Shown: piece after piece, positions 8,457 through 16,614 of the stretch | Numbering within the stretch: the first letter of the stretch is position 1 | Layout of the letters: each line of letters begins with the position of its first letter | Assembly (NCBI GenBank): GCA_946408355.1 | Contig: CAMJRX010000003.1 | Span: 23,370-87,369 of the forward strand | DNA length: 64,000 nt | Origin: an uncultured Selenomonadales bacterium | GTDB lineage: Bacteria; Bacillota; Negativicutes; Selenomonadales; Selenomonadaceae | Reading direction: 5' to 3' | Program-made: the position numbers and the translations under genes | Notes under the pieces: generated by a model | What the model was told of the DNA's origin: nothing | The model's input: only the letters and a program-made list of their open reading frames with translations | The model's database searches: none

Positions 8457-9044
8457 TTGAAAAAATTTTTAGCTGTATTCTTTGCAATAATTTTGTTGAC
8501 GACGACCGCTCAAGCCGCTGAACCCGTGCGCATTGCCCGTTTGCCAATAATTTTTCAACGCGCAATCCCCGACAATGATACTTGCGCCGAACTCGAAACT
8601 ATTCTTTCTCGCGCAGTTCACATTCCGCTAAACGGAACTTTACAGCTCGTTGAATATTTGCCGCCAAAAAATTCTGCGAAAGTTTTAGGCGACATGTGGC
8701 AAGATATGCGCACCAAAAATAAAAAGGCGAAACTCCAAGACGCAATGCGCCCGCTCGCCCAAAAACTTAACGCAGATATTATTGTTTGCCCCGTTCTAAA
8801 TCAGTACAGCCAATACGTCGCAATTTCTTCTAGTTGGAGTGGCGAAAATTATATGGTAAGCAATGTTCGCTTTGAATTGATTGTTTACGACCGCCGCACC
8901 GACGAATTGATTGACAAAAAAGCCTCACAGATTTACAACGATTCATACAGCCTGCGCGGCACGGCGTCTTTCCTGTCAAAAATTTGTTTAGATAGAGTTA
9001 TTGAGAGTACTAAATTACGTCAACGCATAATTGCCATAAGGTAG
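8457..9044 (+). CDS. Secreted hypothetical protein
   Basis: TTG 8457 lies 8 nt after AAGGAG and gives a clean signal peptide, MKKFLAVFFAIILLTTTAQA, with cleavage after AQA; the tracked GTG 8448 overlaps the ribosome binding site. The mature part (about 175 aa) is soluble, with alternating alpha/beta character and a NADIIVCPVLNQY core reminiscent of periplasmic lipoprotein-like or TPR-free sensor folds. I do not recognise the family. It starts 12 bp after the GTPase gene and is likely the last gene of that operon, placing one component outside the cytoplasmic membrane. Confidence 0.7.
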   Translation: MKKFLAVFFAIILLTTTAQAAEPVRIARLPIIFQRAIPDNDTCAELETILSRAVHIPLNGTLQLVEYLPPKNSAKVLGDMWQDMRTKNKKAKLQDAMRPLAQKLNADIIVCPVLNQYSQYVAISSSWSGENYMVSNVRFELIVYDRRTDELIDKKASQIYNDSYSLRGTASFLSKICLDRVIESTKLRQRIIAIR

Positions 9045-9049
9045 AAATT

Positions 9050-10348
9050 TTAATGCAGATATTTATCCAACAATGCCTCGTAGTCGGGTATTGGCAACGG
9101 GCGCGAGAAAAAATAACCTTGAATTGCCACGTCGCCCAAGCTAGACACGTAATCCATTTGCGCTTTAGTTTCCACGCCTTCAATTACAATGCTCATGCCC
9201 AATTCCTCTGCCAATTCGACGATAAATTTTAAGATTATCGCCACGCGCTTAGATTTTTCCAATTCGCGGATAAATGCCATGTCGACTTTGAGAGTATCAA
9301 GCGGCATGTCTTTTAGCATGTTCAGCGACGAATAGCCCGACCCAAAGTCATCCATTAAAATCGAAAATCCTAATTCTCGGAACGTAGAAATCATATCGAG
9401 GAGTTGGAGCTGATTATCGGTGTACGCGCTTTCTGTTACTTCCAATTTTAACATCCACGGTTCCAAGTCGTATTTTTCCAGCAACGTTGCGAGGAAGTCA
9501 GGCAAGTCTAAGCTGTAGAAATTTAGCCGCGATAAGTTAACGGAAATGGGAACGACCTCTTTACCTTCGTCGAGGCGTTTACGTTGAAGTCTACACGCTT
9601 CCTCCCAAACAAAGCGGTCAAGGCGCACGATAAAGCCATTGCGTTCAAAGACGGGAATAAATTTGCCGGGAGAAACCATGCCGTGTATCGGATGAAACCA
9701 ACGGACAAGAGCTTCTGCACTGGCGACGGTATTTTTATGCGGGTCGTAAATCGGCTGAAGATAAATCGTAAACTGATTCTCCAAAAGGGCGGCTTCCATG
9801 TTGCCGGTTATAAGTTGTTCTTCAATCATTTGCTCGCGCATTTTTGCATCGTAGTAAGCGTAGCGCGTAACATAATTTCCTTTGATTCGCCGAAGTGCCA
9901 TACCTGCGCGGTCGCACATTTGGTCAATCGGCAACTTAATACTTTCAACGGGATAAATACCCGCAAAAAATAAAATGTTGTGGCTAATGTGGAGAGATTG
10001 AATTCGAGTATCGAGGTCTTTAATAATTTGCTCAATTTTAAGTTCATCACTCGGCACGCACAAAATAAAATGGTCAGCTTCAGCGCGACAACTTATGGAA
10101 GTTCGCGGATTTAATGTTGCCTTAAAATAATCTGCCGCCGCCCGCAAAATCAAATTACCTGTGTCGACGTGGAATAAATCATTAATTATTTTAAAGCAAC
10201 TTATATCCATGCAGACGATACTATATTTAACGTCGTAACGGGCACCCAAAAGTAATGTCGCTTCCCGATAAAAAGCCTCGCGATTATAAAGCCCCGTCAA
10301 TGAATCAAACTTGCTGCCGATTATCGGCAAAACTCCTTCTGCTCGCAA
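9050..10348 (-). CDS. Degenerate GGDEF plus EAL domain c-di-GMP phosphodiesterase
   Basis: 432 aa, TTG start behind GGGGAG. The N-terminal GGDEF-type domain (about 12-165) starts SLTGLYNREAF, but the signature loop reads AEADHF instead of GGDEF, so diguanylate cyclase activity is unlikely. The EAL domain (about 180-432) keeps AEALVRW, VNLSR, EVTES, DDFGSGYSSL, LKVDMAFI, IEGVET and QGYFFSRPLP, the metal and catalytic set of active phosphodiesterases. No N-terminal sensor or membrane segment is present, so the degenerate GGDEF may act as the GTP-binding regulatory part. It converges with the secreted-protein gene (5 bp gap). Confidence 0.93.
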   Translation of the reverse strand: MRAEGVLPIIGSKFDSLTGLYNREAFYREATLLLGARYDVKYSIVCMDISCFKIINDLFHVDTGNLILRAAADYFKATLNPRTSISCRAEADHFILCVPSDELKIEQIIKDLDTRIQSLHISHNILFFAGIYPVESIKLPIDQMCDRAGMALRRIKGNYVTRYAYYDAKMREQMIEEQLITGNMEAALLENQFTIYLQPIYDPHKNTVASAEALVRWFHPIHGMVSPGKFIPVFERNGFIVRLDRFVWEEACRLQRKRLDEGKEVVPISVNLSRLNFYSLDLPDFLATLLEKYDLEPWMLKLEVTESAYTDNQLQLLDMISTFRELGFSILMDDFGSGYSSLNMLKDMPLDTLKVDMAFIRELEKSKRVAIILKFIVELAEELGMSIVIEGVETKAQMDYVSSLGDVAIQGYFFSRPLPIPDYEALLDKYLH

Positions 10349-10402
10349 TGCAATCGCTCCCCTCGCCTTTTAAAATTTTTTTCAACTATTCAACGTGAAA
10401 AA

Positions 10403-10442
10403 ATAAATCCCTGCTGAAATATGCGGGGATTTTAGCTTTTAA
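10403..10442 (+). promoter_or_regulatory. Hairpin in the thrS leader
   Basis: AAATCCCTGC...GCGGGGATTT forms a stem followed by a T-rich run, about 90 nt upstream of thrS. It could be an attenuator-type terminator or the terminator of an upstream transcript. I found no T-box AGGGTGGNACCGCG motif in the leader, so a T-box is not supported. Confidence 0.4.
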
Positions 10443-10527
10443 GCTCCGACTAATCAACGGGCTTTCGACTTTAAGCAGGAAAAATTTTTCATTGCCCGAA
10501 TCAAAGCAAACAAAGGAGGCTAAATAA

Positions 10528-12312
10528 ATGGCAACAATTATAACTAAAGACGGAAGTTTAGCGGAAGTCGAAGGCGCGGAAGCTTTGCACGCACTAAGAC
10601 ACACCGCCTCGCATATCATGGCGCAAGCGATAAAACATCTCTACGGCGGCGCAGACGGTAAAGGCGTTCAACTGGCTATTGGTCCGGCGATTGATACCGG
10701 TTTTTACTACGACATTGACACCGAGAAAAAAATTACCGACGAAGACCTCGCCGACATCGAACGCGAAATGAAAAATATCGTCAAGCAAAATCTCAAGCTG
10801 GAACGTTCGACACTTTCACGAGCCGACGCGCTGAAAAAATTTGGCGACGAGGGCGAAATTTATAAAGTTGAACTGATAGAGGCTCTGCCCGAAGACGCGG
10901 AAATTTCTCTGTTCACACAGGGCGATTTTACTGACTTGTGCGCAGGTCCTCACGTTCAATCGACGGGCAAAGTTAAGGCGTTTAAGTTAATGTCGATTGC
11001 GGGCGCGTATTGGCGCGGCGACGAACATAATAAAATGCTCCAGCGCATTTACGGCACGGCGTTTGAAACTAAAGACGAGCTAAAAGATTATCTGCACATG
11101 CTGGAGGAGGCGGCGCGTCGTGACCACCGTAAACTTGGCAAGGAATTAGATTTATTCAGCTTGCATGACGAAGGTCCCGGCTTCCCGTTTTTCCACCCCA
11201 ACGGCATGATTATTCAAAATGAGCTGTTAAATTATTGGCGCGAAGTTCATCGCCGTTACGGTTATCAAGAAATTAAGACGCCGATAATTTTAAATCGCAA
11301 GCTCTGGGAAACTTCTGGGCACTGGGATCATTACAAAGAAAATATGTACTTCACTAAGATTGACGAGGAAGATTATGCCGTTAAGCCCATGAATTGTCCT
11401 GGTAGTATGTTGGTTTACAATACGCACGTGCATAGCTATCGCGACTTGCCGTTGAAGTTGGCGGAATTGGGATTAGTTCACCGACACGAGAAAAGCGGCG
11501 TTTTGCACGGCTTGTTTAGGGTTCGCAACTTTACTCAGGACGACGCACATATTTACATGACGCCCGCGCAGGTTGAGCCGGAAATCCAAAAGACGATTGA
11601 CTTATTCGACGAGGTTTATAAAACTTTTGGATTGACTTACAAAGCTGAACTGTCGACGCGCCCCGAAAATTCAATGGGTGACGACGCAACTTGGGAATTG
11701 GCGACTAATGCCTTGCAAAAAGCTTTGGAACATCGCGGGCTTGATTATGTCGTTAACGAGGGCGACGGCGCGTTTTATGGTCCGAAGATTGACTTTCACT
11801 TGAAAGATTCAATCGGTAGAACGTGGCAATGCGGAACGATTCAGCTTGACATGCTCTTGCCCGAAAAGTTCGACTTAAATTATATCGGCGAGGACGGAGA
11901 AAAACATCGTCCGATTATGGTTCACCGCGTTGTTTACGGCAGTATTGAGCGGTTCATTGGCATTCTTATCGAAAATTATGCGGGCGCGTTCCCTGTGTGG
12001 TTGGCTCCCGTTCAGATAAAACTTTTGCCGATAACCGACAATCATCTTGCCTACGCTAAAGAACTTGCCGATAAATTTTTCGCGCTCAAGTTCCGCGCAG
12101 AAATCGACGACCGCAACGAGAAAATCAATAAAAAAATTCGCGACAGCCAAGTCCGTAAAATTCCATACACGATTGTTATCGGCGACAAGGAAGTTGAGAC
12201 GGGCATTTTGCCGATTAGAAAATACAGCGCAAAAGATAACGTTTCAATGAGCGTCGACGAATTTATTGCTTACGTTCAAAATAAAATTTCCACACGCGAC
12301 CAAAACTTTTAA
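10528..12312 (+). CDS. thrS: Threonyl-tRNA synthetase
   Basis: ATG after AAGGAGGCTAAATA. The protein starts almost directly in the editing domain: HTASHIMAQA (HxxxH) and later DLCAGPHVQSTG. The class II core follows with motif 2-like RHEKSGVLHGLFRVRNFTQDD, zinc ligands in MNCPGSM, and CGTIQLDM, and then the anticodon-binding domain from about residue 495. At 594 aa it is about 45 residues shorter than usual, because the N-terminal TGS domain is almost missing; the first 20 residues seem to be its remainder. Identity is certain. Confidence 0.97.
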   Translation: MATIITKDGSLAEVEGAEALHALRHTASHIMAQAIKHLYGGADGKGVQLAIGPAIDTGFYYDIDTEKKITDEDLADIEREMKNIVKQNLKLERSTLSRADALKKFGDEGEIYKVELIEALPEDAEISLFTQGDFTDLCAGPHVQSTGKVKAFKLMSIAGAYWRGDEHNKMLQRIYGTAFETKDELKDYLHMLEEAARRDHRKLGKELDLFSLHDEGPGFPFFHPNGMIIQNELLNYWREVHRRYGYQEIKTPIILNRKLWETSGHWDHYKENMYFTKIDEEDYAVKPMNCPGSMLVYNTHVHSYRDLPLKLAELGLVHRHEKSGVLHGLFRVRNFTQDDAHIYMTPAQVEPEIQKTIDLFDEVYKTFGLTYKAELSTRPENSMGDDATWELATNALQKALEHRGLDYVVNEGDGAFYGPKIDFHLKDSIGRTWQCGTIQLDMLLPEKFDLNYIGEDGEKHRPIMVHRVVYGSIERFIGILIENYAGAFPVWLAPVQIKLLPITDNHLAYAKELADKFFALKFRAEIDDRNEKINKKIRDSQVRKIPYTIVIGDKEVETGILPIRKYSAKDNVSMSVDEFIAYVQNKISTRDQNF

Positions 12313-12330
12313 AATAATTTTAGACAACAA

Positions 12331-12368
12331 AAAAGCGACGGGATAATTTCTCGCCGCTTAATTTTTTT
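12331..12368. terminator. Bidirectional terminator between thrS and rhodanese gene
   Basis: An AAGCGACGG / TCGCCGCTT stem (with G-U pairs) is flanked by an A-run on the left and a T-run on the right, so it can end the convergent thrS and rhodanese transcripts. Confidence 0.7.
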
Positions 12369-13068
12369 ACTCAACTTCGGTACCCTCAACGGCTCCTTCC
12401 CAATCGATAATGCCGCCCATTTCGTAGACTTGCCTATAACCTTTCTCGACGAGAAGTTTTGCCGTTTGCCGTGCACGATTGCCATCACCGCAGTAACAGA
12501 TAATAGGCGCGTTTTTGTTGGGAATTTTAGAAAAATCTTCCGCCATAACAGCTTCCTTTGGTACAAAAACGGCTCCGACAATGTGTCTAGCTTCGTAATC
12601 TTTTGGGAAACGACAATCTATCAAAACCGCTTCTGAATTAGTTTCTAAAATTTCTTGCGCCTCGTCGTGAGTTATGTGTTTATAAATTTCTGCTCCGACG
12701 ACGGGACCTTTCCAATCAGCAATGCCTCCGAATTCGTAAACATTTTTATAACCTTTATCAGCAAGAAGTTGCGCTGAATCTTGAGCACGACGACCCGTCC
12801 AACAGTAAACTAAAATCGTTTGGTTCTTGTCGGGTATGGACGCAAAATTTCCGTTGCGCAACTCTTCAAGCGGCAGGGAAATCGCGTTGGGAATGTGTTT
12901 CTTTTCGTACTCTTCAGGCGTGCGCACGTCGAGGACAATTACGTTGGGATTATCGGCTATAATTTTTGTTGCCTCGTCATGTGTAATAGATTTGTAAATA
13001 ATTTTTTCACCGCAACCTGTACACAACGCAACGATTAAAACAATCAGCAATGCTAAAAACTTTTTCAT
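12367..13068 (-). CDS. Tandem-rhodanese lipoprotein
   Basis: The signal peptide ends in a lipobox (VALCTGC), so it is a predicted membrane-anchored lipoprotein. Two rhodanese domains follow (about 35-125 and 135-230), each with its own active-site loop: YCWTGRR and YCGDGNR, both with the catalytic Cys present. Such proteins carry sulfur or handle persulfide in the envelope. Its ATG overlaps the stop of the upstream permease-kinase gene by 4 nt, so the two are co-transcribed and probably translationally coupled. Nothing shows whether the signal sensed by the kinase concerns sulfur. Confidence 0.9.
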   Translation of the reverse strand: MKKFLALLIVLIVALCTGCGEKIIYKSITHDEATKIIADNPNVIVLDVRTPEEYEKKHIPNAISLPLEELRNGNFASIPDKNQTILVYCWTGRRAQDSAQLLADKGYKNVYEFGGIADWKGPVVGAEIYKHITHDEAQEILETNSEAVLIDCRFPKDYEARHIVGAVFVPKEAVMAEDFSKIPNKNAPIICYCGDGNRARQTAKLLVEKGYRQVYEMGGIIDWEGAVEGTEVE

Positions 13069-15965
13069 TTCAACACCTCCGTTAAAGTTTCAATCATTTT
13101 TTCTATATCGAGCGGCTTAGCAATGTGGCTATTCATGCCCGCATCTTTTGCCGTTTGAATGTCCTCAGTGAATGCGTTCGCCGTCATTGCAATAATTGGT
13201 ATCTGCGCAAGTTTTGGATTAGGAAGTTCGCGGATTTTTTTAGTCGCCTCGTAGCCGTTCATAACCGGCATTTGAACATCCATTAAAATTGCGTCGTATT
13301 CGCCGGGCTTGCTTGCCGCAACTTTATCGACAGCAATCTTGCCATTTTCCGCCGTGTCCAAGCCGAATCCAAATTCCGTAAGAATAAGCGACGCAATTTC
13401 GCGGTTAACTTCGTTATCCTCAACCAACAGTAATTTAATCTTGCTGAAGTCAAGCTCGCCTTTCTCGTCGGCAATTTGTTCGACTTCTTCCTCGTCGGGG
13501 TCGTCGATAATCGGGAAGTCAACGCGAACAATAAATTCCGTGCCCTTGCCGAGTTCGGTTTCAACGTCAATCGTGCCGCCCATTAGCTCAACGATACTTT
13601 TAGTAATGCTCATGCCTAAGCCCGTGCCTTGAATGTTGCTAACTGTGCGGTCGCGTTCATAGGCGGCGAAAACTTTTTTGGCGAATTCGGGCGTCATGCC
13701 CATACCCGTATCTTTAACGCGCAATTCATAAGAGCCTTTCTCATCGTTGCCGCCGACTTGACGGAGTGTAACTGTAACGGAGCCGCCTTCAGGCGTAAAT
13801 TTGAACGCATTACTGATAAGATTCAACAAGACACGATTAAGGCGCGGCGTGTCGCACATTACAGTTTTATTCATGACGTGTTCGATATTAACTGCGAACG
13901 TCAAGCCCTTGTTAGCCATTTGCGTCGCGAATAAATCTTTAACTTCGTTCAAAGCTTTAACGATATTCGATTTTTGCGGGGCAAGTTCCATTTTGCCGCT
14001 TTCAATCCGGCTCATGTCAAGAATATCATTAATCAGCGATAAAAGATGATTATTCGACGCCTCGATTTTGTCTAAGTAATCTTTCATGCGCGGCGGAAGT
14101 CCTGGTTCTTTTTTAATTAAGTTCGTGTAGCCGATAATGGCGTTCATGGGCGTGCGTATATCGTGGCTCATATTCGACAGGAAAGTTGACTTCGCCTTAT
14201 TACTGCGCTCCGCTTGAACTTTTTCGCGCTCCATATTTTTTTCGCGTGTCATCATCATATTGTAAATATTGAACATGATAAACAGCGCGATTGTAATTAA
14301 GCCCATTTGCATTAAGTTATGGCGCGTCAAAGAGTCGCTGACAAATTCCATTTGATTTTGCAGATAAAATTCCGAATCAGCTTTCTCGCGATTGCTGGGC
14401 GGTATACCGTGTTCGTTAAGTTCTTCGGTGTAATATTCTCTCAAGTTGCCTAAAACCGTCTGCGCGGCGTCGCTGGTTGCCTCGCGAACCCAAAGCATTG
14501 ATGTAAAGAAAATCAAAAACAGCAACGCTATCCAAGAAATTGTCGACTTGCCAAAACGCCGATCCGTGTCGCGTTGAAAAATATAGCGGAAGAATACAAA
14601 GCCGAGAATGCTCCACAAAATCAAAATCAAATAACTTTCTGTCGTCATTGCGGCAACAGTCCAAACATTCGGCACCATAAAATACAGGAAGAAAATCATT
14701 GACACGACGACGCCGATTAGCCCTGTGATTTGCGGTAGACTTTTGCCAACTTGCCGCGCAGTGATAATCGTTACGAGCGAGGTGTAAGTATAATCGATTG
14801 TCGCGCCGATTGTGTTAACGTCGATAATCCACGCAATCGCGGTGCGTCCGAGAAACGGTATCGGCAAAGACAGGAGCATTATAAATAAAACTGCGTTCAT
14901 AGGCGTGCGATGTTCGTTGAGCTTACCGAACCACGCAGGCAGTAAATCATCACGAGTAAGCGCGAAAATCAATCGACTAGCCGCAATGTAGTTGCCAACC
15001 AAACCGGTAATGACGCCGCCCATAACAGCCATAATCAAAATTATTAAGCCCGTATCGCCCATGAGTTCGTGGATTGCGTGTATAGTTGGCATACCGGCAT
15101 ATCCTTCGAGATTGTCCAAGTCGGCAAGATATTCAGACCAGTTAGAATAGCCTGCCGGTATATCAGAAATCGCCAATATCGCGAGGAAAGTGTAAGCAAG
15201 AGCCGCCGCCACGACCGCGCAGATTAAAATCGCAAAAGTTTTCTTAACTGAGAACTTAAAACCTTCCGCCGATTGTGAAACCGATTCAAAACCAGCAAAT
15301 GCCCACGGAGCCAAAACAACAATTCCAAAAATCGCCGCGAATGAACTTGTATTATCGGGCTGGAAGGCGGGCGCAATGTCAAAAGGATTTATTCCGCTTG
15401 AAACGACCGCGCCCATAGAAATTAATACGCCGCCGAGCAAAATTATCGCCGCAATCGTCTGAACCCACGCCGCTAACTTGCCGCCGTGCATACAGAGCGC
15501 ACCACAAATCCACAGCGCACCCAAACTTAGCAAAGCCTCGCCGAACCAAACATCAAAGCCCGCGATTGTATAATGGAAACCAAATTGAAAAGTATCGCCC
15601 AAAAATTTTCTAAAAATAATGGGGAGCGCAGTTGCATTCGCCCAAGTAATAGCTATGTAAACTAGAATTAAAAACCACGAGCTTAAAAAGCCGTGATCAT
15701 AACCCAGAACTTTTTTAGCGTAAGAATAAGTACCGCCGGCGTCGGGATATTTATTCATCATGAAATGGTAATTGTAGCCGATAATCAGCATGATGACGCC
15801 GCCAATAATCATACCTAGCGCAGTTCCGAGAGGACCGGCAATCGGCAAAAAAGTCGTGCCAGGCATTACGAATGCGCCCCAACCAACCGCGCAACCAAAG
15901 GACAATGCCCAAACGTTCAGCGGCGATAAATAAGGTTTAAGTTTTGTATTTTCTGCAGTATCCAT
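13065..15965 (-). CDS. Amino-acid permease fused to hybrid histidine kinase
   Basis: The first 480 residues are an APC-superfamily permease (VWALSFGCAVGWGAFVMPGT, about 12 membrane segments). After two more membrane segments comes a HisKA domain (SNMSHDIRTPMNAIIGY, phospho-His about 601), HATPase_c (NLISNAFKFTPEGG, DTGMGM, GTGLGMSI) and a C-terminal receiver domain (LLVEDNEVN; phospho-Asp about 896 in LMDVQMP). The total is about 966 aa. I start at ATG 15965 (MDTAEN) because the promoter -10 covers the longer ORF's start at 16004. Fusions of a transporter to a kinase (CbrA type) sense substrate flux. No output response regulator is adjacent. Confidence 0.93.
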   Translation of the reverse strand: MDTAENTKLKPYLSPLNVWALSFGCAVGWGAFVMPGTTFLPIAGPLGTALGMIIGGVIMLIIGYNYHFMMNKYPDAGGTYSYAKKVLGYDHGFLSSWFLILVYIAITWANATALPIIFRKFLGDTFQFGFHYTIAGFDVWFGEALLSLGALWICGALCMHGGKLAAWVQTIAAIILLGGVLISMGAVVSSGINPFDIAPAFQPDNTSSFAAIFGIVVLAPWAFAGFESVSQSAEGFKFSVKKTFAILICAVVAAALAYTFLAILAISDIPAGYSNWSEYLADLDNLEGYAGMPTIHAIHELMGDTGLIILIMAVMGGVITGLVGNYIAASRLIFALTRDDLLPAWFGKLNEHRTPMNAVLFIMLLSLPIPFLGRTAIAWIIDVNTIGATIDYTYTSLVTIITARQVGKSLPQITGLIGVVVSMIFFLYFMVPNVWTVAAMTTESYLILILWSILGFVFFRYIFQRDTDRRFGKSTISWIALLFLIFFTSMLWVREATSDAAQTVLGNLREYYTEELNEHGIPPSNREKADSEFYLQNQMEFVSDSLTRHNLMQMGLITIALFIMFNIYNMMMTREKNMEREKVQAERSNKAKSTFLSNMSHDIRTPMNAIIGYTNLIKKEPGLPPRMKDYLDKIEASNNHLLSLINDILDMSRIESGKMELAPQKSNIVKALNEVKDLFATQMANKGLTFAVNIEHVMNKTVMCDTPRLNRVLLNLISNAFKFTPEGGSVTVTLRQVGGNDEKGSYELRVKDTGMGMTPEFAKKVFAAYERDRTVSNIQGTGLGMSITKSIVELMGGTIDVETELGKGTEFIVRVDFPIIDDPDEEEVEQIADEKGELDFSKIKLLLVEDNEVNREIASLILTEFGFGLDTAENGKIAVDKVAASKPGEYDAILMDVQMPVMNGYEATKKIRELPNPKLAQIPIIAMTANAFTEDIQTAKDAGMNSHIAKPLDIEKMIETLTEVLK

Positions 15966-16003
15966 ATAAAGGGCACCGCTCTCCTTTAAATAATGTTGTT
16001 GCA

Positions 16004-16031
16004 ATTATACACTAAAGAAAGTTAAAGTAAA
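16004..16031 (-). promoter_or_regulatory. Promoter of the permease-kinase operon
   Basis: On the minus strand, TTTACT, 16 nt, then TATAAT. The predicted transcription start falls near 15997, which rules out the longer reading-frame start at 16004. Confidence 0.6.
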
Positions 16032-16068
16032 GCCAGCTAAAATTGCAGTTAACGGAAAAATTTTCGGC

Positions 16069-16098
16069 TTGAATATTTTGGCGCAAATGTGTTATTAT
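16069..16098 (+). promoter_or_regulatory. Promoter of the PTS IIA gene
   Basis: TTGAAT, 18 nt spacer, TATTAT, about 20 nt ahead of the ribosome binding site AAGGAGG of the next gene. Confidence 0.6.
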
Positions 16099-16121
16099 TC
16101 GCAACAAGGAGGTCGATTTAA

Positions 16122-16484
16122 ATGGTAAAATACGAAGTAAAGATGACAAGTATTGGCAAGGACGCTCCTGCGTACCTTTCGAGCAACAGCAGTTTCATTC
16201 TGCTTAACGAAAAAATTCGTCCGGCGTTGGCGGATATGGTCGTTGAGCACACGGTCGGCGAGGTTGCAGCAGATATAGTCGCGGGCGACAAGCTCAAAGT
16301 CGGCAAAAGCGAATTCGATGTCGTAAAAGTCGGTGACGCGGTCAATAAAAATCTGCGCGAAGAGGGGCATTGCACGATTGTCGTCAACGGCGAGGCAACT
16401 ATGCCCGGTCAAATCGCTGTACAAGGTGTTCGTCCGCCGCGTCTGCGTTTCAGCAACATTATTCAATTCTATACTGAGGAATAA
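16122..16484 (+). CDS. PTS glucitol/sorbitol-type IIA protein
   Basis: 120 aa, ATG after AAGGAGG. It matches the glucitol/sorbitol IIA family over its full length: an N-terminal MVKYEVKMTSIGKDA, a mid-region LADMVVEHTV, and the NKNLREEGHCTIVVNG motif whose His is the expected phosphorylation site. No IIB, IIC or sorbitol dehydrogenase genes are adjacent, and the gene has its own promoter and terminator. It is therefore a monocistronic orphan IIA, either partnering with components elsewhere or acting as a regulatory protein. Confidence 0.85.
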   Translation: MVKYEVKMTSIGKDAPAYLSSNSSFILLNEKIRPALADMVVEHTVGEVAADIVAGDKLKVGKSEFDVVKVGDAVNKNLREEGHCTIVVNGEATMPGQIAVQGVRPPRLRFSNIIQFYTEE

Positions 16485-16502
16485 TTTTTTACTTTTGCAA
16501 GA

Positions 16503-16541
16503 AAAAAGCTCCTTCCGTATTTCGGTGGGAGCTTTAGTTTT
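16503..16541 (+). terminator. Terminator after PTS IIA gene
   Basis: AAAGCTCC / GGGAGCTTT stem with a T-rich tail. An A-run on the left side makes it potentially bidirectional. Confidence 0.75.
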
Positions 16542-16614
16542 ATTCGTCCAAAGCCTATAGTCCTTTATCGCTAAATCTGATATAATAATTGAAAATTTTT
16601 TCGAGGTGAATTTA

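Noticed and set aside
10349-10527. T-box riboswitch upstream of thrS
   Set aside because: No AGGGTGGNACCGCG antiterminator motif or specifier stem was found; only one terminator-like hairpin is visible.
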